Positions 33,746 through 45,984 of a stretch of 64,000 bases of DNA are shown piece after piece. Source of the stretch: Trematomus loennbergii. Lineage: Eukaryota > Chordata > Actinopteri > Perciformes > Nototheniidae. The notes below the pieces were generated by a model, which had not been told where the DNA came from, made no database searches, and saw only the letters and a program-made list of their open reading frames with translations. The stretch covers positions 1,445,994-1,509,993 of the forward strand of contig JAAOOA010000090.1 in the NCBI GenBank assembly GCA_012861695.1, in the 5' to 3' direction. A program made the translations under genes and the position numbers. Within the stretch, counting starts at the first letter, position 1; every line of letters begins with the position of its first letter.

Positions 33746-34517
33746 ATGGCCAAAAGATTCTCTGCTCAGAGGGCCTTGCAAATGATTTGAAAGAGAGAGA
33801 ACCATTTGATGATGATGTAGAGCAGGGGTGTCAAACTCAAATACACAGTGGGCCGAAATAAAAAAAATGGGTACTAGTCGAGGGCCGGACTCGTTCAATG
33901 TTTATTGCAAAACTTATTGAAATGAACTTATTGCACATATTAAACATGGAACTAACAAAGCTTAAATGATTGCCTATAAAAACAACATTAAACATTAAAT
34001 AATCAGTTGCATTCATTTCTTATGGCTCTATCTGCAGCTTTTCCGGAGTCATTTCTTATGATTACATTTTTCCACAGGCCAACTACAAAAAAACTATTTC
34101 CCTCAAAGAAAAAACCAAACATGCCCTGTTGTCTCAAGAAAAAAAGTGCAGAAGGAAACATCCATGTAAACTCAGTTTGCTGCTCTGTGATGCTAGTTCA
34201 AGCCAGATACTTGGCATCTCATCTTGGGTGCAAGTTCATCAATGTTTGGGCTCAGGCTCTGAGCGGAGGAAATCCTCAGGATTGAGTGACAGTGTGCGTG
34301 CAATATACCGGCGGGCCAGATCTAATAGTAATTAGAAATTATCCTGCGGGCCGAAATTAAATCTACCACGGGCCGGATTTGGCCCCCGGGCCTTGAGTTT
34401 GACACATGTGATGTAGAGGAAGAGGTTTCAGAATGTGAGGATCACATTTCTGAGAATTCTGACAGTGACTTTGAAGAAGAGGATGAGATTGAGCACTTTG
34501 GACTGCTTTCCACCTGA
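33746..34517 (+). pseudogene. piggyBac-type transposase N-terminus, broken
   Basis: From ATG 33746 the reading begins MAKRFSAQRALQM. It resumes after the hAT insertion (34419 on) as an acidic stretch (EEEVSECEDH, SDSDFEEEDE), the usual start of PGBD-type transposases. One T is missing near 33790 relative to D2, which creates an early stop; the hAT element (33823-34410) and a stop near 34517 break it further. No catalytic domain is present. Confidence 0.55.
33823..34410. mobile_element. hAT-type MITE with TSD ATGTAGAG
   Basis: Ends CAGGGGTGTCAAACTCAA and, inverted, CACATGTGTCAAACTCAA. Perfect 8-bp duplication ATGTAGAG at 33815-33822 and 34411-34418. 588 bp, with GGGCCGGA-rich subterminal sequence. 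It is inserted in the piggyBac-type frame. In D2 only the first 15 bases are left (49067-49081). Confidence 0.85.
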
Positions 34518-35139
34518 CCGAAGAGACCTCTTACCTCTGGTACCATTTCCCGAATAATGCTAGCAACATCTGAGCTTGTTTCATAGGTGTAATGAGAACC
34601 CCAACATGGCATAGATTACTTATAAAATATACCAGAACTGATGGAGGGCAAATTAAAACATGACTGACCTGCTTGGACCATCAACGCTAATTGAAGCTGG
34701 ACTCCGACGTGCGACAGCGAAATACACCCCCCGGGTACAAAATAAAGGTATGCATAAACAAACAAAGGCGGAACCAATTTACATATGAAAAGAATATATC
34801 ATTTTGGTGAAGTTCACAATAACAGAAAATAAAGATTTTCAAGTATACAAATAGCCAAAATAAAAAAGTAATAGAATAGCAATTTCATTTTAATTTAAAA
34901 TGTTTTATATCAGTTAGGCTATATATTGGGGGGGGGGGGACACGACATTTTGAGCGTATCTGAATATTGGGGGGGATGTGTGTCCCCCAATGTATATGGT
35001 AAATTCGGCCCTGGTACATTCATTGGCTACGACTTGACGCGTAAATAAAGTAGATGATCTCTGTGAGAATAATGATGATACTGTAAGTACCGTGACTTCT
35101 GCAGACCAAAAACAAAAGACATGTATTAATATTTGTACA

Positions 35140-35275
35140 TTTATGAACATTGATCTGATATGTGAATTTATTGAAACCTCATGCACTTTACTGTGACCTT
35201 TCTAGTTGGATGCAAACTGCATTTCGTTGTACTCTGTGCAATGACAATAAAGTTTGATCTAATCTAATCTAATAG
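35140..35275 (+). repeat. LINE/SINE-type 3' tail with ATCTA repeats
   Basis: GCATTTCGTTGTACTCTGTG, then AATGACAATAAAG and a (ATCTA)n tail, the usual 3' end of a fish retroposon. The same tail is in D2 near 49380-49463. Confidence 0.6.
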
Positions 35276-35729
35276 CTGGAGAGGTTAATAACTAAACATA
35301 ATTTGTTGCACGTATAATGTCTATAGCATAACGATAGCTAATTCTCTAAATGAATGGTTGTCTTTACGTGACTGATTATGTGTTAGTATCAAGCGGCAAA
35401 CTCTGGGGAAGAGCCGGGACGCCAATACGGAAGTGCCACAAACTGCAGTTCATATATTGGCCGATAGGCGATGACTGCAGAAAGGAGCAATTTCCATAGA
35501 CCCCAATGTTAAAATGCCCATTTTCACAGCAGAAAAAAAACGTTTCTAGCCCTGGCTCCAATACATTTTATTATGTATATAGTTAGATTCCACCTTCGTG
35601 ATTATGAATCTGTGAGTGAATTGTTTTCTAACGCGACCCTTTTATTTATATTAGGTCTTAAAGTTTTTGCATAAATTAGGGCGTGGTCACATTGAGTGAC
35701 AGCTCTGTCAGGTGACTGCTGCTGTTAGC

Positions 35730-35906
35730 TTTTTGTCTCTCTGCTAGCTGCTCCGTCTCCGTGAAGCTACAGGGACTCTGCCTGCTCAGTTCATCCAGGG
35801 AACACAACTTGACCCCGGCCGTGTTTGTTTGTCTTCATGCTTATATATCGGACTATTGTGACTCGCTCTGCGGTTAAAACAGACGGTGCATGAATGCCGT
35901 TTTGCG
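35730..35906 (+). other. Candidate non-coding first exon (arm B copy)
   Basis: A GC-richer stretch ends TTTGCG followed by the donor GTAAGTG at 35907. Equivalent to 4136-4330 on the other strand. The 5' limit is a guess. Confidence 0.35.
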
Positions 35907-36405
35907 GTAAGTGAAATTCGAGTACTTTATTTATGTGTTTATGATTTTAATCAGCTACGTAATGAATGTTAAGGCTTGGGTTTGCGTGTAAGCGAGTGGT
36001 AGCTATGCTCAAGTATGTAGACAAGCTAACGTCGAAGTAGTGTATGTGAAATCAACCTCACAATAAGATGTGTGTATATTACAATTATTAATGTCATATT
36101 TTCAAGATGATTACTTAGATATTACAATATGGTTGGTTGAGCTGGAGTTCATTATTGAGTTTACACGTTAACGTCACAGTCATCTGAAGAACGAACCCAA
36201 ACGTTGTTGTTTTTATTAATTGCATTACCAAATTGGTATCAAATAAACAGTAAGCATTGGTAACACAACTTCCAAAGTTACAGTAAAATAAAAAGAACCC
36301 TGACTCGGACAATACACAATCCAACATGTTCAACAGAAGAGAATAAGTTATATTGTTTGTACACATGGTTCTTTACATATATATCTGTTTGTTTAAAGTT
36401 TCCAG

Positions 36406-36477
36406 GTGATGCAGACAGGATGGACCAGAGAGTGAGAGACAGAACTGGACTCCTCACAGCAGTGAACTTCAGCACAG
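36406..36477 (+). other. Candidate coding exon with start codon (arm B copy)
   Basis: Acceptor TTTCCAG, ATG at 36420, 19 codons and one base, then donor GTACAA. The peptide starts MDQRVRDRTG. Same exon as 3351-3422. I do not recognise the family. The next candidate exon (37315-37490) differs from its arm A copy by 4- and 5-6-base indels, so the downstream frame is not conserved and both may be dead. Confidence 0.4.
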
Positions 36478-38459
36478 GTACAAATACTCTTTTTTCATAC
36501 TGTACAAAGAATCAAGAAAGATATTGGTTTAAATAAATGAAGTATTGACTTTAATACACTGATATACATTCCATTAAACAATACTAAATACTAGATCACC
36601 TACACATCAGTGAAGTTGAGGGTTTTTTCCATGCAAAGGGTTACATTTAGATGTTAACAAGCAATATGACTGTCAGCTTTCTAATTTAAGGTATTGAAGG
36701 CAAAGATATTTAACGCATAGTGAGAACTGCTATTTATCTCTCAATATTGTCTGTAAAAAACGTGGTAAAAGTTATGATTTCAGTGAGAGAACAGAGCAAG
36801 CTTCTACAGTTGCACTAAGTTTTGATAACAGTTAAATATTATTTTGATAATAAAATATATTTCAATGTTGATGAATGTCATACTGTTCATTCATAATCTG
36901 ATTGTCTTTGTAGCTCACTGTTGAAATAAAATAAAACATTACAATTACAAAATAATTATATCTACAGCCCCTAAACACAAGCACACCTCTTTCATAAATA
37001 ACACACTTGTTCTGCAATAATATGTTTTATGTTTCCTGTAATTTTTGTTAGGAAAGGAACAGAAAAAGAAAGACACGACTCAACATTTTCTCCTTCTCAG
37101 TCGGATGTGAATGTGTAATCTAACATTTTCAGTAAGAATAATGGACAAAAGGAGTGCAAATACAAATTCAATTTATTGAAATCTGAACCAAAAGTTAATC
37201 AAACATGTTTTAAATAAAAAAGCACATATGGACAGAAGGTGTAAACCTATTAAATGTATAAGTAAACACATTTAGTCAAATAAAGTGACAGACAAGGCTG
37301 TGCAGTTGGTATCAGCTATGTCCAGCATGGGCTCCTCCATCAGGCCTGGTCCTCCTCACAGAGGAAAGACCCTCAGTCCTCTCCAAACCAACAGGCTGGA
37401 CGTCCATCACACGGAGGTTTCTCCCTGAAGTCTCTGCAGCTCTCTGGACACCACGCTGTCTCAATCCGTCCACACTGAATATGAGAGGGGAAAATGAAAA
37501 TAATAAATGCTTTAGACAATAAGAAATATAAAGTTGACTGTTGAGTTGCTCAGTTTTTTTAGATTGTCAATACTATTACTGTATAACTAATATCCCAGGT
37601 TAAGAGGCACCTTCAAATAAAGATTAGTCTTTAAATACATTTTGTCTTTTGAATTGTTTGTCTAAAGTCAAGGATCTAGAACTGGTACTTATAGTTTTAA
37701 TGATAGTCTGGTTATATGCGGTTTGGAGGAGGCCTCACAGGTAAGAGCACTAACTAGCTACCATCACATGCACCTTAGCTTAACTTAAATGTATTAAACG
37801 TATAATTAAGTGATAGCAAATATAAATAACTAATGTCATGCAAACATATTAATATTTGCTTGATTCCAGTGTTGCATTTAGCACATTGCATACAAACGTT
37901 AAGGGATTTTAAGATTCTGAAGTATTATGCTAAAAACTCAATAACTTAGATTATTATTTATAGTTTTGCTGAATAGTTTCATGTCCGCTTACCTTAGAAA
38001 CGTAAAATGTGACGGCAGTGTGCTGATGGGGAAGCATGTTAGCTTAGCTTCTTAGCTTGAGCTAGCTCTGTTACTTCCAGCTCGGAGGCAGCAGGTCCCG
38101 CCTCGGCTCCGCCTCTTTGCCCTTATTTGGAGCAGGCTGGAGTTAGACTCAGACGTCACTGTCGAGCCGTTAGTGGCCGACTCCGCCTACTAAGGGCTTC
38201 TCGGCAACTCTGCAGAATCCTATGGGTGACGTCACGGACCCTACGTCCATTTATATATACAGTCTATGGTTAGTATGAATAAAATAATTGTGAAATCTGC
38301 CATTGTGATGAAGTCCAGGATAATTTGTTGTTGAATGTTTTAAACTGATGCCATATACTTGACAGATATTTGAGTTTGGTTTGTGAAACCTTCACACTAT
38401 GGGAGCCTACTTCACCTCTTTAACAACATCTTAGTTAATAATTTAACTCACCCACTATA

Positions 38460-38712
38460 ACCTTTATTCCAGCAATAAATCAGCACTTTGGACTGAGACA
38501 CTCCCTGAGTTACATGAGAGGAGACAGCGTTCAGCAGAGGAGGTCTGACAGAGCTCACCTGACTCACTGCAGAGAGAGAGACGGACTGAAAAACAGACGA
38601 TCAGATTCACCTTCAGACCAAACTAACAACTTCCTCTGAGTTCAGCTACAGGAGAGAAAAGTGGAAACTACAACACTGCTGCTTCAACCTGCGGACCCTC
38701 CACCCCCTGAAG
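38460..38712 (+). other. Non-coding first exon of TRIM unit 1
   Basis: The region up to CCCTGAAG is followed by the donor GTGAGTCTG (38713). The next acceptor is TCTGTGTTTTCAG at 41191-41203, just before the TRIM start codon. Unit 2 has the same donor at 50137. The transcription start is not visible and 38460 is approximate; AG-rich sequence such as CTGCAGAGAGAGAGACGG lies in it. Confidence 0.55.
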
Positions 38713-38816
38713 GTGAGTCTGACTCCAAACAATACTCAAATGGCGCTTTTCCACTGCAGGACCTAGCACGGCTTAGCAGGGTTTAGTTTGGCCTTGGTAG
38801 GCCATGCTCACTTTAA

Positions 38817-38935
38817 AGGTCCCATGTCTTAGCCATTTCTACTGATCATAATTCTATTGTTGAGGTCTACTAGAACAGATTTACATTGTTCAATGTTCCA
38901 AACTCACATTGGTTTCTCATACAGAATCTCTCATC
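38817..38935. mobile_element. Truncated copy of the AGGTCCCATGTC TTAA family
   Basis: Begins at TTAA (38813-38816) with AGGTCCCATGTC and follows the 50241 copy to near 38933, then breaks off at TCATCAGGTATG. The right end is lost. Confidence 0.7.
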
Positions 38936-39202
38936 AGGTATGAAAAAGGTGACAAGGATCCGAGCCCCGACCCCACGGAATATCGGCTTTAAAATTAGGA
39001 ATAACAGAGGATTTTAGCAGTCAGAACAACTAAAGCAGTTAATAGTAACAGAAACGCCAAAGAGTCACATCTAATAGAAATGTATAAAAGCATTTATTTG
39101 AATTGTGTAGCAGTCAGTTTATAATTTTGGCAGCACTGTTGAGCATTTTGAAAATGTATTTTCATGCCTCTGTGCAAGGCTTAGTCTTTCTATCTGTATA
39201 GC

Positions 39203-39370
39203 CAGTGGTGTAAAGTAACTAAGTTCATAAACTCAACAAGTACTATACTTGGGTACAATTTTGAGATACTTGTACTTTATTTAAGTATTTCAATGTGTTG
39301 CTACTTTGTTCTTCTACTCCACTACAGTTCAGAGATAAATGGTGTACTTCTACTCCACTACATGTATTTA
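39203..39370. mobile_element. hAT-like MITE fragment (CAGTGGTGTAAAGTAAC end)
   Basis: A left terminus CAGTGGTGTAAAGTAACTAA, followed by the ACTTGTACTTTATTTAAGTA pattern seen in fish hAT MITEs. A possible right part near 40320-40380 (TTTTACTTTTGGTACGTTAC) is not clearly an end. Confidence 0.4.
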
Positions 39371-39792
39371 ATAGCTTTAGTTACTTTACAGATGTGGATG
39401 AATGATGTGAAATATAATCAAGTGTTAAATCAGACTTTAGTTCCACCTGGAGTAAATTCACAAGCTACCCTGCAGTATACAAAGTCATTCAAACTAGCTG
39501 CACCTTTACCAGCTTTGAGTAACTGGATGGCCTACCTGCCTGTCAGCCTTCCATCTGTGCACAAACTTATCTCGTGCCCTCATTGGTCATGTGCGCGTTC
39601 GTGTGTGTTGGAGGAGGGGCTCTGTAAGGAAGTGGCAGATTTTTTCCGGTTGTGTATTTTCAAATTCTAGCACACTCGAGCTGGTTTCTCCAAAATGACC
39701 TACCCTACCTTTAAGACAGAGGAAATCACGATAAAAATACATGTTACAAACAAACAGTTTAATCATCAAACAAGTGCAAATAACAAAGCAAA

Positions 39793-39887
39793 CTATAAAC
39801 ATAAATACAACCGTTCCTGCTGGGCCAGATCTGCACTGTGCATCTCCCTCAGGACTGTGAGGTGCTCCTCTCCTCCTTTCCTCTTGC
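39793..39887 (-). pseudogene. Last exon of Harbinger SANT-type protein (copy 1)
   Basis: After an acceptor TTGTCTTCCAG (minus strand, ending at 39888), the frame reads KRKGGEEHLTVLREMHSADL and on to a stop at 39793-39795. This Lys/Arg-then-helical tail is typical of the Myb/SANT-like protein that partners the Harbinger transposase. Confidence 0.55.
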
Positions 39888-40697
39888 CTGGAAGACAATA
39901 AGATAAACCTTTTTTTTTTTTTTAAATCACCGTAGGGAAATTCAGGTGTCATAGCAGCAACAGCAATAAGAATGAAAAACACAGGACAGGTACAGGTCAC
40001 GTAAGGATATAAGAATAAAATATATAAGTATAAACAGAACAACGGTAAGGATGAACGAAAGACGGTTCTGGCCCTAGATGTTTACAATGATTGTGAAAGT
40101 GAATTACATTATGTCCAGCCTGTTGATAATGAATATAAATATATGTATGCATATGTATGAGTATGTACAAATATACAGTCATGAAGTAAATGGATAATTA
40201 CAAATGAATATAAGTATGAATAATTATGAGACCAGTTTAAAGTGCAACAATACTTAACAATGAAGAATATACAAGAATATATTAGGATGTCACACACAAT
40301 TTTACTAGCTGCAACATTAATAGTGATTCTTACTACTTTTACTTTTGGTACGTTACTTTACTTGTAACAGAGCATTTCCACACATTGGTATTGCTTATTT
40401 TACTTACTGACGATGATCTAAATTTTAAAGAAAGTCACAATTCCAGTCGTTTTGACATGCCTATTTCTTACTTAACTCTAGAAAACTGGACGTAAACAAT
40501 GGTACATATGGTGTTAGCAAACAATAGCTCTTGCTAATGCTATCTGTGCTAACCGTAGCTCTTCGGGGCTCCATAAAAGCATGGGTTGTCGAACATAAAT
40601 GTACGGATAAAATAGGCATGTTTGTTAGAAATTAGCTTTACAATAGATAGGGACACAACGCTTTCAAGCAAAGAACAGAACGTTAGCAAAAACATAC

Positions 40698-40811
40698 CAT
40701 CCTGCAGCCGTTGCAGAGTCCAGGCGTTGTTGTATTTTTTCATCCGCAACGAGATGGAGTAAAGTCTGTACCTCGTCAAACGACCACGGCGTGTTTTTTT
40801 GTTGCTGCCAT
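40698..40811 (-). pseudogene. First exon of Harbinger SANT-type protein (copy 1, broken)
   Basis: The WSFDEVQTLLHLVADEKIQ segment of the SANT/Myb domain is present, but a T-run frameshift near the start codon and an internal deletion (compared with 56854-56995) break the exon. Confidence 0.6.
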
Positions 40812-41220
40812 TTCTTTATGGATTTGTTTAACGGTAGCTTGTCTGTTTTAAAAATGGTGCTTATGCGACGCTTGGGGACTGTCTCGCGCAACGATTTTGA
40901 CGATTCTCTCTGACCAATCAGCAGTCGGGAGTGTTTACGTCACTAGTTTAGCATATTCAGCTCGGTTGATGGCTCGGTAGGAACCTCGATTTTTGAGGAC
41001 CAGAAAAAAGTTAAAAAGTACCCGTGAGCCGGAACTACCCCAAGTGGAAAAGCAAAAAAAAGCGGGCCGGGCCAAACTAAACCGTGCTAAGCCGTGCTAG
41101 GTCCTGCAGTGGAAAAGCGCCAAAAGTGAATTTCAGTGAAGTCATTAGAGGAGGGGGAGGGGAGCCATGACTGACTGTATACTCCTGTCTTCTGTGTTTT
41201 CAGCTTCACTCAGAGACAAC

Positions 41221-42606
41221 ATGGATTCCAGGTTAGAGGAAGATCTCTGCTGTCCGGTCTGTCAGGAAGTCTTTAGAGATCCTGTTCTTCTGTCCTGCTG
41301 CCACAGCTTCTGTGAAGCCTGTCTGCAGAACTGGTGGGATGGGAAAGAAGTAAAGGAGTGTCCAGTTTGTAGGAGAAAATCTTCAAAGGAATTCGTTATT
41401 AACTTTGCTTTAAAGAACCTGTGTGAGACCTTCTTACAGGAGAGAGATCAGAGATCTCCAGAGGCTCTCTGCAGTCTGCACTCTGAGAAACTCAAACTCT
41501 TCTGTCTGGACCATCAGCAGCCAGTGTGTCACATCTGCAGAGATTCAAAAACACACACCAACCACAGAATCAGACCCATTGATGAAGCTGCACAGGATCT
41601 CAGAGAGGAGCTCCAGAAGTCTCTGCAGCCCTTTCAGGAGAAACTGAAGCTCTTTGAAGGAGTCAAAGTGAAGTTTGATCAAACAGCAGGACACATGAAG
41701 GTCCAGGCTCAACACACAGAGACGCAGATTAAGGAGCACTTTAAGAAGCTTCACCAGTTTCTAGAAGAGGAAGAGGAGGCCAGGATGGCTGCACTGAGGG
41801 AGGAAGAGGAGCAGAAGAGGAAGATGATGGAGGAGAAGATGGAGGCTGTGAGCAGAGAGATAGCAGCTCTTTCACACACAGTCAGAGCCACAGAGGAGGA
41901 GCTGAGAGCTGAAGACGTCTCCTTCCTGCACAACTACAAGGCTGCAGTGGAGAGGCTGCAGCGCCCCCTGCTGGAGGATCCACAGCTGCCCTCAGGAGCT
42001 CTGATAGACCAGGCCAAACACCTGGGCAACCTCAGCTTCAACATCTGGAGCAAGATGAAGGACATGGTGTCCTACTCTCCTCTCATCCTGGACCCAAACA
42101 CTGCTCATCCAGAACTCATCCTGTCTGAAGATCTGACCAGTGTGAGAGACGGAGGAGAGAGACAGAAACTTCCTGATAATCCAGAGAGGTTTGATCATTA
42201 CAGCCGTGTCCTGAGCTCTGAGGGCTTTAACTCAGGGACTCACAGCTGGGATGTCCAGGTTACAGACAGTACAGACTGGTCACTGGGTTTGTCAGCAGAG
42301 TCTGCCCAGAGGAAGGGACTCATACGGTCTGGAATATGGGGAATATTTTTCTCTAAAGGTAAATACTCAGCATTGTTACCATCAGCTCCAAACACTCCTC
42401 TCAGCCTGAAGAAGAAGCCCCAGAGGGTCAGAGTGAATCTGGACTGGAACAGAGGAAAGTTGTCGTTCTCTGATCCTGACACTAACACACACATACACAC
42501 CTTCACACACACTTTCACTGAGAAGATGTTTCCATACATTCTCACTCTGAATGAAGTGAAGATATCACCACTGAAGGTGTGTGTGACAGTGGATCAGAGC
42601 AGGTAG
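41221..42606 (+). CDS. TRIM E3 ubiquitin ligase, TRIM35-like/A33-like
   Basis: 461 residues in one coding exon. The start is ATG 41221: the upstream in-frame ATG (41167) lies in the splice acceptor tract, and the exon begins at 41204. RING finger at residues 11-50 (C11, C14, C26, H28, C31, C34, C47, C50); B-box 2 at about 84-115 (C84, H87, C95, H98, C103, C106, H112, H115); a Glu/Arg-rich coiled coil at about 125-260; then PRY-SPRY (B30.2) at about 275-461 ([28 protein letters not shown]). RING recruits E2, the coiled coil dimerises, and B30.2 binds the target. Many fish members are linked to antiviral or inflammatory signalling. All zinc ligands are present, so it should be functional. The TRIM35 versus A33 name cannot be settled here. 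Confidence 0.9.
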   Translation: MDSRLEEDLCCPVCQEVFRDPVLLSCCHSFCEACLQNWWDGKEVKECPVCRRKSSKEFVINFALKNLCETFLQERDQRSPEALCSLHSEKLKLFCLDHQQPVCHICRDSKTHTNHRIRPIDEAAQDLREELQKSLQPFQEKLKLFEGVKVKFDQTAGHMKVQAQHTETQIKEHFKKLHQFLEEEEEARMAALREEEEQKRKMMEEKMEAVSREIAALSHTVRATEEELRAEDVSFLHNYKAAVERLQRPLLEDPQLPSGALIDQAKHLGNLSFNIWSKMKDMVSYSPLILDPNTAHPELILSEDLTSVRDGGERQKLPDNPERFDHYSRVLSSEGFNSGTHSWDVQVTDSTDWSLGLSAESAQRKGLIRSGIWGIFFSKGKYSALLPSAPNTPLSLKKKPQRVRVNLDWNRGKLSFSDPDTNTHIHTFTHTFTEKMFPYILTLNEVKISPLKVCVTVDQSR

Positions 42607-43130
42607 AGATCAACATGATCATTATATCTATGATGATCATCTCTTAACCTCCTGTTATATTCGTTTTTTGTAACAGCAATAATATTCGTGGGTTAATTTG
42701 ACCCAGTGCATGTTTAATTATCCAAAAATGGTCAGAAGCCCCAAAATCCAGATTCTTTTTTGTACATAGTTTGTACCTTTTATTACTATCAATGAAATCA
42801 ATATTTAGTGCAATTGTGTTATTCACCTCTCACAGATCATGGTTCCATTAGAATAAGTCACTCGTTTTTCACAAAACATATACATTCAAACACATTTTTC
42901 TATTTCCTTTTTGACATTGGAAAAACCTTGATATAAAATACATTAGTTTTGCATAACATAACATTTTTTAAATTACTTTTAAAATGTTCCAACTTTTTTT
43001 TCCAATAGGTTGATGTTGATAAATAGAGACGAGACACCTCTTCTGTTCAGGGTCAAATTGACCCGTTCACTTAGAATCAAGCCAAATGAGTCATAAGGAT
43101 TTGTATTGAAAGTATTTTATTAAGAGAGAG

Positions 43131-43272
<142 letters not shown>

Positions 43273-43455
43273 CGAGGGGGGTAGTGTGTCCCCTTCTAGC
43301 CTCCACTTTCACTGCCAGGTGCGGTCTGTCTGTCTCTGTCTGTCTGTCTATCTCTCTCTCTCTCTCTCTGTCTGTCTGTCTGTGGAAAATTACGATATAT
43401 ATACCGTATATCCCATTTGAGCCCTCTGACCCCTTCTAGCCCCTCCACTTTCACT

Positions 43456-43573
<118 letters not shown>

Positions 43574-43825
43574 TGTATTTCTGACCCCTTTTAGCCTCCA
43601 CTTGCACTGCCGGGTCCCGAATACCCGAATACCATCTCTGTGATATAGACATGTAGGGGGGGGTTCCAAATGCATGACATGAACCATTTTCATTTTACTT
43701 GTTTATTGCACTAATTAAGGTAAGTAGAAGAAGTTTCATACAAAAAAATACTTGAAAGTATTTTTCGTAGATTTTCAAACTTTCAAACGGGTCAATTTGA
43801 CCCTGAATGTAACAGGAGGGTTTAA

Positions 43826-44989
43826 AGGGACTGACCTCTGAACCTGTCCTCCTGCTGTCTCTTTATTATAAACATGTTTTATTCTTGTTGTTATTGAGTT
43901 TGATAATCTGCTTTTTGATCATACTGTCAACCTTTATTAAATTGAAACACGTGCATTTAGCAGACACTTTTATCCAAGTAACATCATGTACATCAAATAT
44001 GCTGAACTGCTTCCTTTAGAGGAAATAAGATATATATATTCTTTACATTTGAAATGATCTCACCCAGATTCAGATCTTTATGTCAGGTTATAGTTCAACC
44101 TTCTCTGTTTTATTGATTCTATGTCGTTATAAATTGTTAATTTATTATTTGTGCATGATGGGAAAATAAATAAATAATATGTTTAATCCAACTGCGAGTT
44201 TGAGCAGCGAATCATTTATCAGATCCAAAATAAAATGCATTTGTTATTAGTTTTATTACATGCAATTTTAAACTTGTATAATCATATAAAACATACAGAG
44301 TTACTGGGTTTAAATTAACTCCCTGACAGACCTCTTCGTCAGGGAATAAAATAAATGTTTTAAAGTGATTTCTAAGTATTTAAATACAGAGTAAATGTTA
44401 AACCCAGTTTTCCCAGGAGAAGCCTAAATAGAGAGGACGACCCATTGCTGTTCAGCGTGGTTTATCAAATGCACACGTTTATTAACTCTAAAGGATTTAA
44501 TCTCAATCTAAAATACTGATTTCTTGGCAGCGGTGTGTTATCGAGTTTTAACAACCTCTTAAACTTCTAATTTGACCAATCAGAGTTGATATTCAGCTAA
44601 GACGTTTAATAAAATATAATAATATATAGTAAAGTAAAATATATAATGGAGAAGATAAAGTAATGTGTGCACTACTTGAATATATAAAAACATGTATGTT
44701 ACAATAGAGTTATTCATTAATATTAATAATGATGTCACTCAGATTATTAAAGCAGCAACAATCACATTTAATGAGAAAAGAGCAAACAGATGTTACAATG
44801 CTGTCAAATAATAAACAAACTAACATTTCTGATTAAATCAGTTTCACAAGAACAGAGGTTTCTTCAGACTGAAAACAAGTTGCTTCTTTTCCTCATTTTA
44901 TTCATGTTTATTTCCTCACTGACATGACGCGTCAGAATAAAAAGTAGGAATAGTAGAGTCTGTTGAAACTTGGCTTGGTCGTGATTGGT
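43826..44989. other. Downstream region of TRIM unit 1
   Basis: AT-rich sequence shared in part with unit 2 (58829-60530). AATAAATAAATAAT near 44166-44179 could serve as a polyadenylation signal for the TRIM transcript. No further gene is seen. Confidence 0.45.
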
Positions 44990-45022
44990 CTAAAATACAG
45001 AGAGTTGTCAAACACCATCAGA

Positions 45023-45118
45023 ATGCTACAGCTAATTCAGAATGCTGCAGCCAGACTGCTCTTCAACCTCCTCCTGTTCTCCCACTACTCCTCTCCTCCA
45101 CTCCTCCACTAGCTGACA
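45023..45118 (+). pseudogene. LINE reverse-transcriptase C-terminal fragment (copy 1)
   Basis: The reading MLQLIQNAAARLLFNLLLFS...PLLH matches the LxQNAAARLLTxxxKxxHITPxLxxLHWLPV motif near the end of CR1/L2-group reverse transcriptases. A stop replaces the final Trp in this copy. The same fragment lies at 60574-60669. Confidence 0.6.
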
Positions 45119-45121
45119 GCC

Positions 45122-45835
45122 AGAGGTGGGAAGTAGTGGAGTACAAATACTTAGTTTCTGTACTTAACTTAATTTTTCTGGTATCAGTACTTTACTCCAC
45201 TACTTATTTTTCTGACAACTTTTTACTTTGACTTCTTACATTTTGAACCCAAATACCTGTACTTTCTACTTCTTACATGTTGAACACAAATACCTGTACT
45301 TTCTACTTCTTACATGTTGAACACAAATACCTGTACTTTCTACTTCTTACATGTTGAACACAAATACCTGTACTTTCTACTTCTTACATTTTGAACACAA
45401 ATACCTGTACTTTCTACTTCTTACATGTTGAACACAACATGGTTCCTTTAGCTTGAATGTGTGTTTGGTGGCGTGATCATTATTATTTAGAGTCATTGCG
45501 TGCCTATTGATTTGAACACGATCCGTGTATCCATCATTTCCTGGTCTTCTCTAAAGAAGAGGGACCAATGAAAACGTTGTCATATTGCCGTTGTTCAGCA
45601 TGGAAACATTCATTAGCTAACAATGACATTATTGTTCTATTCATATAAAGGGAGGTCAGGTACTCTTTAAAACAGCTGCTAGTTATGGGTACTTTTTACT
45701 TAAGTACATTTCAAAGCCCTCTTTACTTTTACTTGAGTAAAGAAGTTTAGTCAGTACTTCTACTTTTACCAGAGTATTTTTAAACACGAGTATCTGTACT
45801 TCTACTTGAGTAAAGGATGTGACTTTTGCCATGTC
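45122..45835. mobile_element. hAT-like MITE with short 37-bp minisatellite
   Basis: Starts CAGAGGTGGGAAGTAGTGGA and ends near TTGCCATGTCTG. An imperfect flanking pair, CTGACAGC and CTGCCAGT, may be the 8-bp duplication. It includes about five 37-bp units (45237-45432) of the type TTGAACACAAATACCTGTAC. Confidence 0.55.
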
Positions 45836-45984
45836 TGCTGCCAGTTAATGCAATAATCCAATTCAAGACACTGGTGCTGGCCTTGGTTAAACTCCAGCTC
45901 GTGCACTTCACTCAGCATCAGCCAATCAGATTGCTGCTCCCACTGTGAGTGGGACCCAGGTAACCCCCAAAAACACACTATCCT

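Larger units (their letters stand above)
33341..35389 (+). repeat. Duplicated block D1
   Basis: Matches 48581-49696 (D2). Shared landmarks are the GTGTTGGTAGAGAGATGACAGG start, the piggyBac-like 5' end and the AATAAAGTTTGATCTAATC tail. D1 keeps a complete hAT insertion that D2 has lost in part. D1 runs to GTTAGTAT (35382-35389), where the 35390-38268 element is inserted. Confidence 0.85.
35390..38268 (+). mobile_element. Exon-bearing insertion with 8-bp TSD GTTAGTAT
   Basis: TRIM unit 2 shows the empty site (GTTAGTAT once, near 49695-49702). Here the same eight bases flank 2879 bp (35382-35389 and 38269-38276). The termini CAAGCGGC and, inverted, CATAGACTG share little beyond CA, but an 8-bp target duplication fits an hAT-type element. 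Inside are exon-like pieces at 35730-35906, 36406-36477 and 37315-37490. The left 2.2 kb is repeated inverted at 2051-4654. The part after 37575 differs from arm A and includes a second copy-specific region with no gene seen. Confidence 0.75.
38741..41122 (-). mobile_element. PIF/Harbinger-type element in the TRIM unit 1 intron
   Basis: Long inverted termini: TGGCGCTTTTCCACTGCAGG on the left, and the same read inward from 41122. It contains two separated exons of the SANT/Myb-like DNA-binding protein of Harbinger elements (40698-40811 and 39793-39887, minus strand), but no transposase. It is present at the same place in unit 2 (50165-57307), so it entered before the TRIM duplication. Confidence 0.75.

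Noticed and set aside
41167..41220. In-frame ATG 18 codons upstream of the TRIM start (also 57352 in unit 2)
   Set aside because: It lies in the pyrimidine tract of the splice acceptor (TCTGTGTTTTCAG), and the exon starts after it.
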